Positions 46,601-59,930 of a DNA stretch of 64,000 nucleotides are shown piece after piece. The translations under genes were made by a program, and so were the position numbers. The stretch is from Plantago ovata (taxonomy: Eukaryota > Streptophyta > Magnoliopsida > Lamiales > Plantaginaceae), in contig CM051456.1 in the NCBI GenBank assembly GCA_028274465.1, positions 117,506,880-117,570,879 on the forward strand, written 5' to 3'. The number at the start of each line of letters is the position of its first letter. Position 1 is the stretch's first letter. The notes under the pieces are model-generated. The model made no database searches. It saw nothing but the letters and a program-made list of their open reading frames with translations, and had not been told where the DNA came from.

Positions 46601-48853
46601 TTATTTAGTGTAAATGATGCCAAAGATTTACCTATTTTCAACATCATTTCCTCCAGCTGGAAGGGCAAAAGGCTGAAGAACTTGTGGGAGTGCAACATCT
46701 TTGTGAGGTATGAATCCAACATCATAGCTTGGGGAGCAAACGACACGGATAGAATTCTTTACAAGCTCTCGAAGTCCTTCCGTGGCTCTTACACCAACAT
46801 CATGACAGGTAACAAAGAAATGGTCTGCACCGAGAGTTCTGTTCCAATATGGATACTTAGATATCAAGCTTTCCACATAGTCCTTGACAATTACAGTCAT
46901 GTTCTCATAGGAAGTACCCTGCATGGTATTTAGCAGTAATTTGAATTGATCAAACACTGATTTTTCTAAGGTGGTGGTGTGTGGGTGGTGGTTATGTGAG
47001 TGTTTGTGGGGGGGGGGGATGGGAAAGCAGTCTAAAAAGATGCATTTAAAAAAGAAGAAGATACATAGAAACTATATTGGTTACTTACATAAAAAGAAAA
47101 AGTCGCTTGAAGCTAGATTGAGAACAAATGAATTTATTAATCTTATGACTACAGTTTCTCCGATATTTAGCAAGTCATGCAATGGTCCAGCCACACAACT
47201 TGTTAGACAGGACTTACGAGCTCATAGATGTGTCCTGAGCTTCAGGACTTGAGTATTTCAGATAAGCAAGAGAAAACCCTTGCTAGAGAGAAGCAACACA
47301 GAAAAGAGAGGAGAATGTGAACTAACTACCAGGAGCTGACTTAGGGAGAGGGAAAGGGTTTCAACAGAAAGTACATCACTATGTCATGTATCTGACTCAC
47401 TTACATCAACATCTGGTATACTTTCAGCAACATTTTACCTCCAGACTTAGTTATTTAGCATTGTATAACACTCTGTATACATAATACACAGATCCTAGCA
47501 TTAATTGATAAAAAGGTCACTTGCCATAAGCAAGCGTACACACCACACTTGGGAGTTCTAGCATTAATTGGCTGACAAGTTACTTGCCTTGAGCAATCCA
47601 CTACATACTGGCACTTAGGGGTTCTAGCATTATATGGCTTACAAGGCACTTAAGTTGAGCATCTATATTCTATACCACACTAGGGGTTCTAGCATTATAA
47701 GGCTAACAAGGCACTTAACTTGAGCGATCCAGTACATGCTGCACTTAGGGGTTCTAGCATTAATCAACTAACAAGTCACCAGTATATACCACACTTGGGG
47801 TTCTAACATTAGATGGCTTACAAGGCACTTAACTTGAGCAAGCCAATCCATACTACCACACTAACAGGTTCTAGCAAATAGCAATAATCGGCTGACAAGT
47901 CAATTACATTGAGCAAACCAGTACATAGGGTTCTAGCAATAATCAGCTAAGTCACTTACCTTAAGCAAGCCAATACCTAGAATTCTAGCATTAATCAGCT
48001 CACTCACTTACCTTAAGCAAGCCAGTTCATCTATCACTATTCCAACGAAGTCACGGATAACAAACAAAATTCAATGGCTAATATACCTTAAACAAACAAA
48101 CACATACCACATTAGGCTGCAACCAAAACACTATAGCATTATACGTCAAATTCGGCATACAGCATGACAATAAATTTGACAAGCCATTAACCACTCAATT
48201 CCATTAATGCACTAACTACCTATTCAATACAGCAAAGAGTACGTAATCAACAAGTATACATACTTATAATGCTCCTGCAACGCTTACCTTCCCTCGCATC
48301 TTATGACAGGAGATTGGAATGAAGAACAAATCCGCCCGATCTGGATCATCCGTCACGAAAACACTCTCCCTAATATTCTGAAAGAAGTATCCCTCACTGG
48401 AGTACTTCCCAGTCAGCTTCCTCGGTGTCTGGTAAAACGTTTTCGGATCTCCATCGGAGTATATGTACACCTTGAACCGCTTCAGCATCGCCTCATAGTT
48501 CAGCCTGAACAACTCCGGGAAGTGATAAACGTCATCATCTGCATCCACATCCTCGATCATACCCTGCGAAATTGAGCAAGTTGAGAAACAAAAGAGCTGA
48601 AAGTAGAAATGGATCTGAGAAGGTTTATCAGAGGTAGTTAAAGCGGAAGTAGTACCACAGGCTGATGGTGTTGTACATCACTGAGAGGAGTGTATGAAGT
48701 AGGGGGCGCAACGGCGGCGAGAGAGTTATCCAAGGATTTAATCCAAACGAAAATGAAACAGGCGAGCGCGATTATGCAGAAAGCTCCGATTCCTTTAAAG
48801 GAGGAGGCGCGGCCGGCCAGCGGTGACGGTTTCGAAAGGATTTGAAACGTCAT
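43655..48853 (-). CDS. Exostosin-family glycosyltransferase (GT47)
   Basis: Golgi type II membrane enzyme; GT47 members build xylan, xyloglucan or pectin side chains, and this one's acceptor is unknown. Exons on the minus strand: 48853-48656, 48563-48288, 46918-46632, 45454-45222, 44392-44235, 43756-43655; 417 residues. A single membrane span lies at about 22-38 (GAFCIIALACFIFVWI). The exostosin domain runs from FKVYIYSDGDPKTF through TDDPDRADLFFIPI, GADHFFVTCHDVG, VCSPSYDVGF and PQVLQPFALP to FCICPGGSQVNSARIADSIHYGCIP. The last is the usual nucleotide-sugar region, although family members more often have FCLCPxGxxxxSxR. The C-terminal exon reads VQKHFQWNTPPVRHDAFHMV. Intron 2 (46919-48287) is long and carries a minisatellite. 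Confidence 0.9.
47490..48030 (-). repeat. Intronic minisatellite, about nine diverged units of 50-65 bp
   Basis: In intron 2 of the GT47 gene, the phrases TTCTAGCATTA, GGCTxACAAG and CACTTACCTTxAGCAAGCCA recur in the same order. Units vary by substitution and small deletion, so it is old. On the transcribed (minus) strand the unit contains AAGGTAAGTGA or AAGGCAAGT, which resemble 5' splice sites. Confidence 0.8.
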
Positions 48854-49530
48854 CGCCGGCGGAGGTGGTTGTTGCCGATGAGCAATTGATGGTGATGGTG
48901 CCAGTGTAAGATTGAGCTACAGAAGAAAGCCTTCTGGATTTTTCACTTTTTTTTTGCGGGAGAGGAAAGCGGTGAATTTAGTTTTTGGCTATGTGGACTG
49001 ACCGTGGATCAAAAGTTTGCTTCATTGGTGTTACATTCCAGACGAAACAAAGTACTGTAGATCGTAGAGGCGGATTTTAATTTCATGGACGCGCTTCTAG
49101 CGTTTCTTCATTCGTGTATCATTGATTTTAATTTCATTAGTTTTCTTTTTTCTTCTTTTTCGGTTTTTCACTATTGTAATTCGCCGTGAGAGATGAAAGT
49201 GGTGGGTCGGCCGTCTCAAAGGTGAAATCCGTTTACCTCATGATTCATCTTTGCCAAGGAATTTACACATGCATTTTCACCACAGTATGTCGCAACTCCA
49301 ACTCTCATGGAAGATGCTTGAAGTTACGACAGTCCTCGAGAATGATATGCCATGGATGCAGGATGATCAAGTGTATCTGCATTCTTCAACTAAAATAGGT
49401 TTATACACCACCTTGGAAGAGGAGTGGATCCAACATTTGAAGTTAGGAGGGGCGAAATTAGGGTTATCTCGGAAGTTTGGAGGGGTCAAATTCTAAAAAA
49501 TCGATAATATCACCTATAAAAAAATTATTT
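48854..49530. other. GT47 promoter and intergenic
   Basis: The GT47 leader and promoter lie just above 48853. No TATA box stands out. At 49542-49561 there is a long G-tract (interrupted G22). No gene is recognised. Confidence 0.45.
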
Positions 49531-50058
49531 TCAAAATTGGGGAGGGGGGGGGGGGGGAGGGGGCACCCCGCAATGTCCACCCATGGCTCCTCCCCTGCCT
49601 TGGAGTTGGTTTCGACTATTATCTTCGAAAAAATGCCGCTCCCAATCTAATATCAAATCTTCACATAGAGATACCAATTTAGCTACACTAATTAATAGAC
49701 ATATCAACCATTGTTTTAGAGAAACCAAGGAGCCGTTGACTCGTTCGTCTCCCACCAATCCTCCTACCGTTACACCACCCTATGACCCGGACAAACTTGC
49801 AATGGTATGTAGCTTAACCACCCCGCATGTGGTAGTTTCCACTTGAAAACTTCAACAAGGCCCCTCCATCTACTTGACTAATGCCAAAAAGCTAGCCTTT
49901 TGCATACCCATAATCATTTGCTTGATTCTGAAAATCGTCACACGCAACCTAGCTTGCATAAAAATGAACTCATTTCTTGATTTCCATATATGCCAAAGCG
50001 TAGAGAGGAAGATCATATCCCACAGGGAAATAAGGTGAGCATGAGCCAGAATTAACAC
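49531..50058 (-). mobile_element. LINE-type retrotransposon relic
   Basis: The minus-strand frame at 50058-49870 contains LWHIWKSRNEFIF, the typical end of the zf-RVT segment of plant L1-like reverse transcriptases just before RNase H. A second minus frame at 49758-49531 probably continues it after frameshifts. No intact polymerase is present. It is a small decayed fragment. Confidence 0.5.
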
Positions 50059-52049
50059 TCTTCATTTTAAATTTGTCAATTCAATTGGTGACTTTGAACT
50101 CAGGTGAGCATGAGCCAGATATATTAATTATCCAATAATTAGAAGAATTACATATAAATTGGTAGATTGTTTTTTATTTATTTATTCATTTATTTTTTGT
50201 CACAATGAGTGTATGCGTTTCATTTTCATTTTATAAATGGAACTAATAAACAACTCATGTTTTAGGAAGTCCTAGCCTCTAGAATTGCCAGTGTTACTTT
50301 AAACTTTCATCTCCTAATAGTTAAAACTCTCAGTCACTCAATTACATATGTAAATATAGTTAGCCAAAATCTGGGGAGATACCAACTTTCCTAAATCAAT
50401 GAAAATGTCTGACTTTTTTACTTTACCTTGTCTGCCCATCTGGTCAAATCATTCGCGATATGCTTTTTAATAAGTTATGGTGTGGTTTTAAGTTGTTAGT
50501 ATTAAAAGTTTCCGTTTTGCACCACTTCGTCATTGTCGAAATAGCGGCGTTTGTTTAGTAACTGTGGTTTGAATTGGGGACAATTGAGGAGGAAAAGGAT
50601 GGGCGTGAGAGTTGGTGGTGGTGGTGGCGGTGATCCAAATGTAGATTTGAGATCTAAGAGAAAGAGAGGTTGTAGAAAAATATAAATGGTGTGAAATGGA
50701 TTTATTTGATAGTTTTTGTCTATTTACATAAATTTAGCCGACCGAATTTGAATTGGGTTGGCCGGGTGCTGGTTGAACCTGATCTTTCCTACTACTCGTA
50801 TATAGGAAATATGTACCCTACTATATACTTACTCAATTAGTTAAGAAGGCACATGATAACTTTGGTAATCAATTACAATAATCCTAATTCACTTTCTCAC
50901 CACATGTTATAAAGAATTTAATGCTACCCGCTTTGTACTTTCACTATTTCACATCTGTATTATTCATTTGTTAGCTGAAATTTTTTGATAAACTTTCAAA
51001 CTAAACTATTTGAACAAAAAAGATTTTGTGATAAATACTGATTTAATTCAATTCACGTGGTTTTTAAGTAAATTATATAAATAAATTCATAAAATATATT
51101 TAATGAGCACTCAAATGGTACTGACTAACTAACCCTTTTTTCCATCCTAGGAGGAAGCATAATGTGCCTCCCCTCTCACTGCATTAGAACCTACATGTGG
51201 GAGTCACATGATAAGAATTAAGGTCGTGAATCGTACTACGTTTGCGATAGTACGCAAACTAAGACGCCGAACTCAACGAATCCGGAACAATTGTGACTTA
51301 GACGTGTTACATTGGGGACAATTCTTATTAGGGTTATTATTTAGGTTACGAGTAATTAATTAGGATGTCTTCTAGTTGATGATTATTTTCCCTTTATTAT
51401 ATTAATTATCTAGTCAAAGTAAGAGTCTTATTTATTATGTTGGGTCTTTTAGTCTCTAACGTCTATCTTTGAACCTTATATATAAACAAATATTTCGGGT
51501 TTTTACTCTTACTCTGATTTTCAATACTTAGCATATGCTTATGTTTTGATTCTCAACCCTTTAACGAAGGGCCTGAGACTGAAATTAGATGTGAATTTAC
51601 GAGTGACTCCTGAACAAGCGAGTAAATTTGTCTATCATCACATTATGGGGAGAAGACCCTGTCACCCTGACTACGTAGTACTAACCACCGACGGTGGTTA
51701 ATAACGTTAGTAAAAATAATTTTTTTTTGACAAAAGTGCACAATGGCATTTGACAATTGAAATGAAACGTACACCTTACATAAATTACTTTTTGTGACCT
51801 CTCTTTTGCGCTTATTATCAAAGAGACCCCCCCTGTTTGAATTTTATAATCCAAAGCAAAAAAGCACAGTGATTTTCTTACCCAAAAAGGGCTCATAACG
51901 GTCCTCCAATTCAAAAAACTCATAGCGCTCAAGAAAGAGAATCTGATAAAGAGAACAGAGTAGAATAGCTGCTGTAGAAATCACTAATCATTTCAATCTG
52001 CATCGTTCTCTAGCATCTCTCTAATTTTTCAAGCCCTATTTCACTTCCC
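50059..52049. other. Intergenic; possible solo LTR
   Basis: No gene. From about 51160 to 51640 a segment starts TGTG, has TATATATAAAC near 51477-51487 and ends ATCACA, as a solo LTR might, but I found no convincing target duplication. The KIN14 leader begins near 51950. Confidence 0.3.
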
Positions 52050-55000
52050 ATGGAGAACAAAGAAGAATTCCAAGTTAATTCATCAGATCCCCGTGATTTT
52101 GACTGCGAAAGGGCCACAAGTTTGGACCAAGCTATGGAAGTAGAAGAGATTGGGGATTCGTTAGCTGATTCTATGATCTGCGATACTGGTTCGCTACTAA
52201 TTCCAAATGGTTCCACAAATCCGGTTTCCACAGGTTCGTATTATGTTCCTTGATCAAATAAATTAAAGATTCACTGTTATTCTGGAATGAGTTCAATTTC
52301 TGTTTATTGATATTTCGAGATTTTACCTCACTATAATTGCAGTCCTATTATAGCTATTACTATTTACTAGTAGTGCGTTTCAGAAAATGCATGAATTTTA
52401 GGAATTAGGGTTCGTTGATGGAGCAGAATTTTCATGATGGGATTATATTAATAAGCTGTTTATATTTTAGCGTTAGATAGTTCTTCTATGGATTTGGCAT
52501 TTTCCATTTGCACTTTTCCTAGTTTTGTTCGGTATACGAGTGAATTGGATTTACTCTGCCTGCCAAGGGTATTATAACAGCTGTGGGAGGGGATTGGTAA
52601 TGGTTGTTGGGATACTTAATTATTGTATCGACCAAAGCAACATATTTCGATATCTTTCATAAGATGCTCGAGCTTGTGATACAAACTTCGTTTTGTTTTT
52701 ACTTGAGAGATTGATGCAATAGTGAAACTATTGAGTTTGAATTGATCGAATGTTGTTTGTTGGTTCAGAGGATATTGTGCTTTTCCTCAATGCTGGAGCC
52801 GTGGCATCTCGAGAATCAACTTCTGGCGTTTGCATTGTGGCAGACAAGTATTTCAAAGGAGGTGATACGTTTCAAACGGAAGACTTCATCACAGAAGATG
52901 GAGACTACACATGCGTCTATCAATCAGCAAGAATGGGGAACTTCCGCTACGACATTGAGGATATCCCCCCTGGAGATTATCTCGTTGATCTACATTTTGC
53001 AGAAATCATAAACATAAACGGGCCCAAAGGAATGCGATTGTTTAATGTTTATGTGCAAGATGAAAAGGCAAATCCCACTCTGAACTAATTGGTTTCTAAA
53101 CTGTTATACTATTATCTGTTTTCCTGTAATTAACGACAGGGTCCATTCTTGTTCCAGGTTCTATCTGATTTTGATATTTTCTCCATTGTTGGGTCAAATA
53201 AACCTCTGCAATTAGTTGGTGTGAGAGTTTCTATTAAGGATGATGGATTGCTTGGCTTAAGGTTTGAAGGAATACATGGTAGTCCTACAGTTAGTGGAAT
53301 TTGTATCAGAAAAGCAGATAATTCATCAGGTCTGTTTTACCTGAGAATTTTCAATTGCCATATGTTGTGCTGTGATTAAAATTTCCAAATATTGAATATT
53401 CGTTCACTCATCTCAGCCGCTGTGGCGAGTGGTGACTACTTCGTATGCACCAACTGTTCTGCCGAGATAAAGTATCCTTCAGCTCAGGTATCTTATCCTA
53501 AATGTATGCCTTAACTAATTTAGGGAATCATGCTCTTTTACTATTTTTGTAATCCATGCATGTCTGCAAACTTTCAGAAAAAGGCGCTGCGAGCCAAGTC
53601 AATAGCCAAGTATGAGAAAGACATACAAGAATTGAAGGATACTTTGAGGCATAAGACAGAAGAATGTCGTCAATCTTGGATGTCTTGGTCTGCTGTTAAC
53701 GAAGAGCTAGAGAAGGTCAGGATGCAGCTCGACAACAAAACATTCCAAACATATTCCCTTGGTAAGAATATAATTCCTCTCTTTAAGGTTATTAATTCAC
53801 TCTTGTGCCAGAAAATGAGCGTGATTAGTTCTTCCAGAGCGGGATGTGTTTGTGTAATTAGATATTTCTCTTTGGGCTTTAACAATATGTTGGGGAAGTG
53901 GTTCATGGGAGTTTAACAATATTGCATTTCTACAGATCAAACACTTGAGGAGCAAGCTGAAAAACTCAGGCAGATTTCGAGCAAATACGAGCAAGACCAA
54001 CAGTCCTGGACTGCAGCCATGGATAAGTTGGAGAAGAAAATGAAGGTGATCATTGTTTCCTTGTCTAATTAAACAATAAATGACTTCCTTTTTTTTTCAG
54101 TAAATTATATTTTCTATGATCCTGAAATAAACAAAAATGGCACATATGGTTGCAGGAAATGAAGCGAGAACATGCTGAGCTTTCTCGTGAAGCACATGAA
54201 TGTGTCGGTTCCATCCCGGACTTGAATCAAATGGTCTATGCAGTTCAGGCGCTTGGTAAGCTTCTATGATTTAAATGTTGCTTCTATTTTACATTTTGTG
54301 ATCTTTAACAAATAATCGATCTTATGTTATCTGTTGTATGCAGTTGAACAGTGTGAAGATCTCAAAGTAAAGTACAATGATGAGCAGGCTATGAGACGGA
54401 AATTCTTCAATCAAGTGCAGGAAGCGAAAGGTTCATCAGCCTTTCCTTTCCCCTATTTCTGATTTTTCTATTTCCGATTTTGAGGTTGACTGAATTATCT
54501 TTTTATTTTATTTTCATCTTTTATTTTGCTGAATATAGTTTTATATGCCAGGAAATATCAGGGTATTTTGTCGTTGCCGTCCCTTGAGTGCTCGAGAAGT
54601 CACAGGAAAGTGTGTGTCAGTTGTGAATTTTGATGCAGCTAAAGAGGGAGAACTTGGAGTTATAAATAATGGATCTACAAAAAAGACTTTCAAGTTTGAT
54701 CGTGTTTACTCACCAAATGAAGATCAAGGTTTCTATCGAGTTCCTCAGTTCCATACCCATACTCATACTCATTACTGCCACATTTTCTGCATATATCATA
54801 GCAGTGCCTAAGAACAGTTCTAATAAATCTGTTTTTCTTTCAAATAGTTGATGTCTTCACGGATGCTGCGCCTATGGTTATATCGGTGTTAGACGGATAC
54901 AATGTCTGCATTTTTGCTTATGGACAGACAGGAACCGGAAAGACATTCACGATGGAGGGCACTGAGTCGAATAGGGGAGTCAATTACAGGACCCTGGAAG

Positions 55001-58000
55001 AATTGTTCAAGATTGCCAATGAGAGAAAAGAAACTAACTCTTATGGTATTTCGGTCAGCGTTCTTGAAGTCTACAATGAACAGATAAGAGATCTGCTTGC
55101 TGTAGAAACTTCAAAGAAGTAAACATCATTTCTCATCTTCAGTATAAGTGCATTATTAACTTCCCTTTTCCATTTTGATTAACTCTCCGACTCTTATCAG
55201 GTTGGAAATAAAACAAGCCCCTGAAGGATCTCATCATATTCCGGGGATAGTTGAAGCCAACGTGGAGAACATTAATGAAGTTTGGAATGTCCTGCAAGCA
55301 GGAAGCAGTGCCCGAGCTGTTGGATCAAATAATGTCAATGAACACAGCAGTCGTTCTCACTGGTAAAAAGATTTATGTGTCAATTTTCATTTATATATTA
55401 GTTAAGGTTTTATGAGCTTGCTTCTAATAACGTGTTATTATTGGTGCTTCTGTTTAGCATACTCTGTATTATGGTGAAAGCCAAGAATCTTCTTACCGGA
55501 GAGAGCACCAAAAGCAAGCTTTGGCTTGTGGACCTGGCAGGAAGTGAGAGGCTTGCAAAGACCGACGTGCAAGGGGAGCGGCTCAAAGAAGCTCAAAACA
55601 TTAATAGGTCACTTTCTGCTTTAGGAGATGTGATTTCTGCTTTAGCCAATAAAAGCAGCCACATTCCATACAGGAACTCTAAGCTGACCCATCTACTCCA
55701 AGACTCATTAGGTAATGAACACCCCTTTTACAGTGGTTTTGATTTCATTTGTTATTTTTCCGTATGATACAAAGAGTGGTTCTGTGTCTGTAGGTGGGGA
55801 CTCCAAAACTCTGATGTTTGTACAGATTAGTCCTTCGGATCAGGACTTGAGTGAAACACTGAGTTCACTAAATTTTGCAACTCGTGTTAGAGGAGTCGAG
55901 TTGGGTCTTGCAAGAAAGCAGATCGACACAAGCGAGCTCCAGAGGGTAAAAGCAATGGTATGTTTGTATAGACAATAATTTGCTTTGATGTTAGCTTCAT
56001 TTCCTTTTTTCAGAAATCCTTTGGCTCTTGTATTTATCACATGATAATTTTGTAATTCAATTATAGCTTGATAAAGCAAAGCAAGAGTGTCGGTCCAAAG
56101 ATGAGACCTTGAAAAAGCTAGAAGAGAACTTACATAACCTCGATTCTAAGTTCAAAGCGAAGGATCAGCTTTACAAAAGTCAAGTGGATAAAATAAGGGA
56201 GCTAGAGAGCCAACTTGAGTTGAAAATGTCTTTCCATTGCCAATCTCAGAAAGAAATTTCTCAACTTTCCGAGAGGTTAAATGGGAAAGAAGAATATTGT
56301 GCTCGGCTTCAACAGAAGGTAGTTCTGTTTCTGTTATAGTGAAGCTTTTCATGTGTTTATAATATGCTTCTGCTTGTGATCTTGAAGTTTTACTACTCCC
56401 ATGCCTTCAAATAATGCTCTGTTTCATAGGTAAACGATCTGGAGAACAAACTCAGGCAGCAGGAAGAAATCCAGTCTGCCATATACCAGAAGAAGGTCAC
56501 TTGATTATGGTTTTCATTTCTTTTCATATTCACACCCACCCCCCTCCTCCTCCTCCTCTCTCTCCCCACGGTGAACAAACATGCTCCATGAGGACCAGAC
56601 CACGAATGTTGAGCAGCATCATGCATGCGCTCCTTAGTAAAAAGTTCAGTAAATTTAAAAGGTTTTAAATGGCTGCAGGTGATTGATCTTGAGGAGAGGT
56701 TGAGAGAGCAAATGAAAGAGTCCGAGTCTTCTTCTCTTGTTCTTCAACAAAAGGTTCCAAGACTTTTCTATTTTGACTTCTCTGCTACTGTTTAACAGGT
56801 TTCTTGAAACTAACTGATCTGTCCAACTTATAATTTTCATCCTTGAAGGTGAAAGAGCTTGAGAATGAGGTGAAAGAGCTTGAGAAAGAGTTGAAAGAGC
56901 AAGAGCAGAACCCAGAAGTTCTCTCCCTTCGTCAAAAGGTGGTTGAATCTTTTCATTTTTACATAATTGTGGAGAAATTTATTTTACATGGCACTGCATT
57001 AAAGAAATCATATACTTCTATTGAATTGCTAAACAAACTTTTAACTTTATCTTTTTAGGTTAAGGAGGCTGAAGAAACTTTAAAAGAACAGAAGCACGAT
57101 GCTGAAATTTTGTCCCTTCGTCAAAAGGTGATTGTTCTCTAATTCTCTACGTCCTTGTAAAAATGTGTGTGTATCTATCTACCTGCCAATATATGTTGGC
57201 AGCCTTTGCACATTGCATTGGTCCTCATGTTTTCAAATGCTTTTTATATGGTGTCCGGATGATTTTATTTTGCTTTTTTCCTTGAGTTTCTGAATCCTTG
57301 TTAGGAGGAAAAACTGGGTTTTCACCAGTCAATAAGCTATTTCACACTGTATTTTAAATTGTATACAAATTGTTGCTCAACTTTTTTCTTTTCGACGTAT
57401 AATTAATTGAAGAGAATGCACTTCTTTTGGTGTAGTTACTGAATCTATTAAGTGGAGATAAATCTGGTTGCACATACAGCAAGAGGTTCATTGCTTATGA
57501 TTTCGTATAAACTAGTTTGATTTCTCATTGGATTCTTAAATGTACCCTTGTACTGATGGCAGCTAAAAGAAGTTGAAGATAAAGTAAGAGATCAAGCAAG
57601 GCAGCTTGAATGCACCATGATCTCAGAACCTACCATCACTGATATATCAAGATCCACCCCCATGGAAAGCAAACAAGCTGTCAGGGGAGATGTCATGAAT
57701 GCTACCACCATATCAAGATCTACCCCCATCGAAAACAAACAAGCTGTCAGGGAAGATGTCATGAGTGAAGCTGAGCATCGTATTTTGAGGAGCTCAAATT
57801 CAGTTAATCGCCGAGTTAGTCAGGGGGCTGTTCCAGTTAAGGAAAATGATTCTGTCCGTCATGAGATGGTCCGGAGAAAGCGATTGTCAAGAAACAGTGA
57901 AGTGGAGAACAATATTGTTGCAGTACCAAGTCCAGTACGTGACAACAGAAACGGACCCTCTGATGCACCTAAACCATTTTCCAGGCTTGCAAGACCACCA

Positions 58001-58111
58001 ACTAAGCCAACAGTAGCAGCACAGAAGCCGATAGTTCGTACCAAGACCAGCAGAGATCCAGCTCCGGGGGTTAAAGAGAGGGAAACTAAGAAAAGGTTGT
58101 GGTCCAGATAG
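52050..58111 (+). CDS. Malectin-domain kinesin-14 motor (KIN14Q/R-like)
   Basis: Minus-end-directed microtubule motor of plants. 1111 residues. Exons: 52050-52233, 52769-53067, 53158-53329, 53417-53487, 53578-53761, 53936-54045, 54156-54255, 54344-54430, 54552-54728, 54848-55118, 55201-55362, 55458-55711, 55794-55957, 56067-56318, 56430-56495, 56679-56753, 56849-56938, 57059-57127, 57563-58111. A malectin (di-glucose-binding-like) domain spans about 65-215, a coiled coil 245-400, and the motor 402-740 with P-loop GQTGTGKT near 487, switch I NEHSSRSH and switch II DLAGSER. The coiled-coil tail (746-930) is built of short phase-0 exons, and the basic C-terminus may bind microtubules. The central motor after a neck reading [11 protein letters not shown] marks kinesin-14. 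Intron 2 begins with GC rather than GT. Confidence 0.93.
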
Positions 58112-59930
58112 TGAAGTAATGAATAGTGTACAATCCTGTTCTTCATGTACTAACAGAATATAATCTGTTTGAATTTGTCCATTGATGAAAATGTAACTTG
58201 TTTTCTGGTCGTTAAAAAATGAAAATGTAGGCTTGGTTTAAGCTTGAATATGCATGTATGTTCTGTAATTTGTATGAGAATCAATGCAGAAGTCCAATTT
58301 GAGTTTTGGGCTTTTCATGAGTCATGACCACTGGATAAATAGTTCGTTCTTTCTTTTCTTTTCTTTTTGGTAGATTTTTTTTTTTGAATCGGCTAAATTT
58401 TTTATTAATTGTACTACGAGTACTAGAGTATATTTATTTCTTATTTCTTACTTATGTGCCTAAACTACTCAGGTGCCTAACTCATTAATAAATATATTCT
58501 ATTCTTTACAAATCTATCTAGTTGGACTACTCGAGTAACAAAATAAGTACGTGAGAAATGTATATAGTAAATTGCTCTTCTTAGTATATAAGAAAACTGT
58601 AAAAGCAAACAATACAGTACTGTATATTTTGTAGCGTTTTGCCTTAAAAGCTTGGAACATTCATACGAAGTAACCAGTTAGTGCAGGTTGTATGATTTGC
58701 CTCATGGAATGTCATGCTATGTGCGCGATTTGCTCCTCATAAATGACATTAAAATGACTAGACTGTTACCGTCAAAATGAGAAATATGTATAACAATAGC
58801 GTGTAACTTTGTGAGTGTAATCAATCGTTGATGAAACATAACAATAGCTTAACTAAGTTCTTCCATCTCGTTTATAGAACTTGTGAAACTGAGAGGGTGA
58901 TGTTAGTATTTCAAATCCGGTTTGCTTGATGGTCAAGAGAGCTAGGACTTTACTAGTAGTAGGGAGTTGTAATTAAGTTGCTCTATTAACATGTGTATAA
59001 TTGTATACTAATGACTTGAGATTAAACATGGAATAATGTGCATACCGCATACTTGTATACCTTTCACAAATGACAAAAGTAGGCATATCTTCCTTCAGAT
59101 CGCGATAAGTGTGTGCTCCTTCAGTAGGCACAATTGACATTAGATAGACTTGACTCATGTCCACGAATAGTCTTAATAAGGGTATTTAATCTATTGTTGT
59201 CAAAATGAACCAAATGAACCTAGATGTTACTTGAATGCCCAGCCCGACCGAAGGGTCCGACTGACTACTTGACTGGTCCGAACAACATCCTTCACATAAG
59301 AAGGACTCCAGTCTTTGTAAACTGGCCGAGCTTGAGGTCCGTTCGACGTATCTGGGGTCTTGGCATGCGTCCGTCCAATTAAACTAGTGGGCTGAACACG
59401 TTTAGTCAGACATACAATTGGGTTATTCAGACCCTCTATCTTTCGTTATGCTATTTTCCTTGTTTAAATATGTCTCTAGGTCGGACCATGCTAATGAGCT
59501 GAGTGTCAAACCATGATACACGAGATCTAAAATAATTCGCCCTCAGTTTTATGGGTATCATCTTTGCGTTAGCGCGCATTAGAAAAACAATGGGAGTGCT
59601 TGTTGTTGAGAGTTGAGAAGAAGCCAAAGAGTTGGGCGGCACTTTGAGACAAGAAATTGTTGTTTTTTTGGAGGTTGAAACTGTGGCTTGGTTTGGCGGT
59701 ATGCACTTGACTTGATGGTATCGAATTATCGGTATAGACGTGACGTGCTGCTACTATATGCTAACTAATATTCTATTACATTTAGAAGCGGTTAAAATAG
59801 AAATTATCAGCTTAGGTCATGTAATATGTTGGATGGTGTGGGCAGGGCACGTCTTCTTTGTTGTGTTTCCAATGCACTGGGTCTCTCTTCTCTACTCTTC
59901 TCTTCTCACTCACACAAAGTTAATGTAATG
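58112..59930. other. KIN14 3' UTR and intergenic
   Basis: The 3' UTR ends by about 58300. A retroposon-like tail in minus orientation starts at the T-run near 58375 (TTTGAATCGGCTAAATTTTT). No gene is recognised further on. Confidence 0.45.

Noticed and set aside
46488-49561. Long G-tracts (46490-46500, 47009-47018, 49542-49561) as regulatory G-quadruplexes
   Set aside because: Single homopolymer runs in intron or intergenic DNA without four spaced G-blocks on a gene strand; slippage is enough to explain them.
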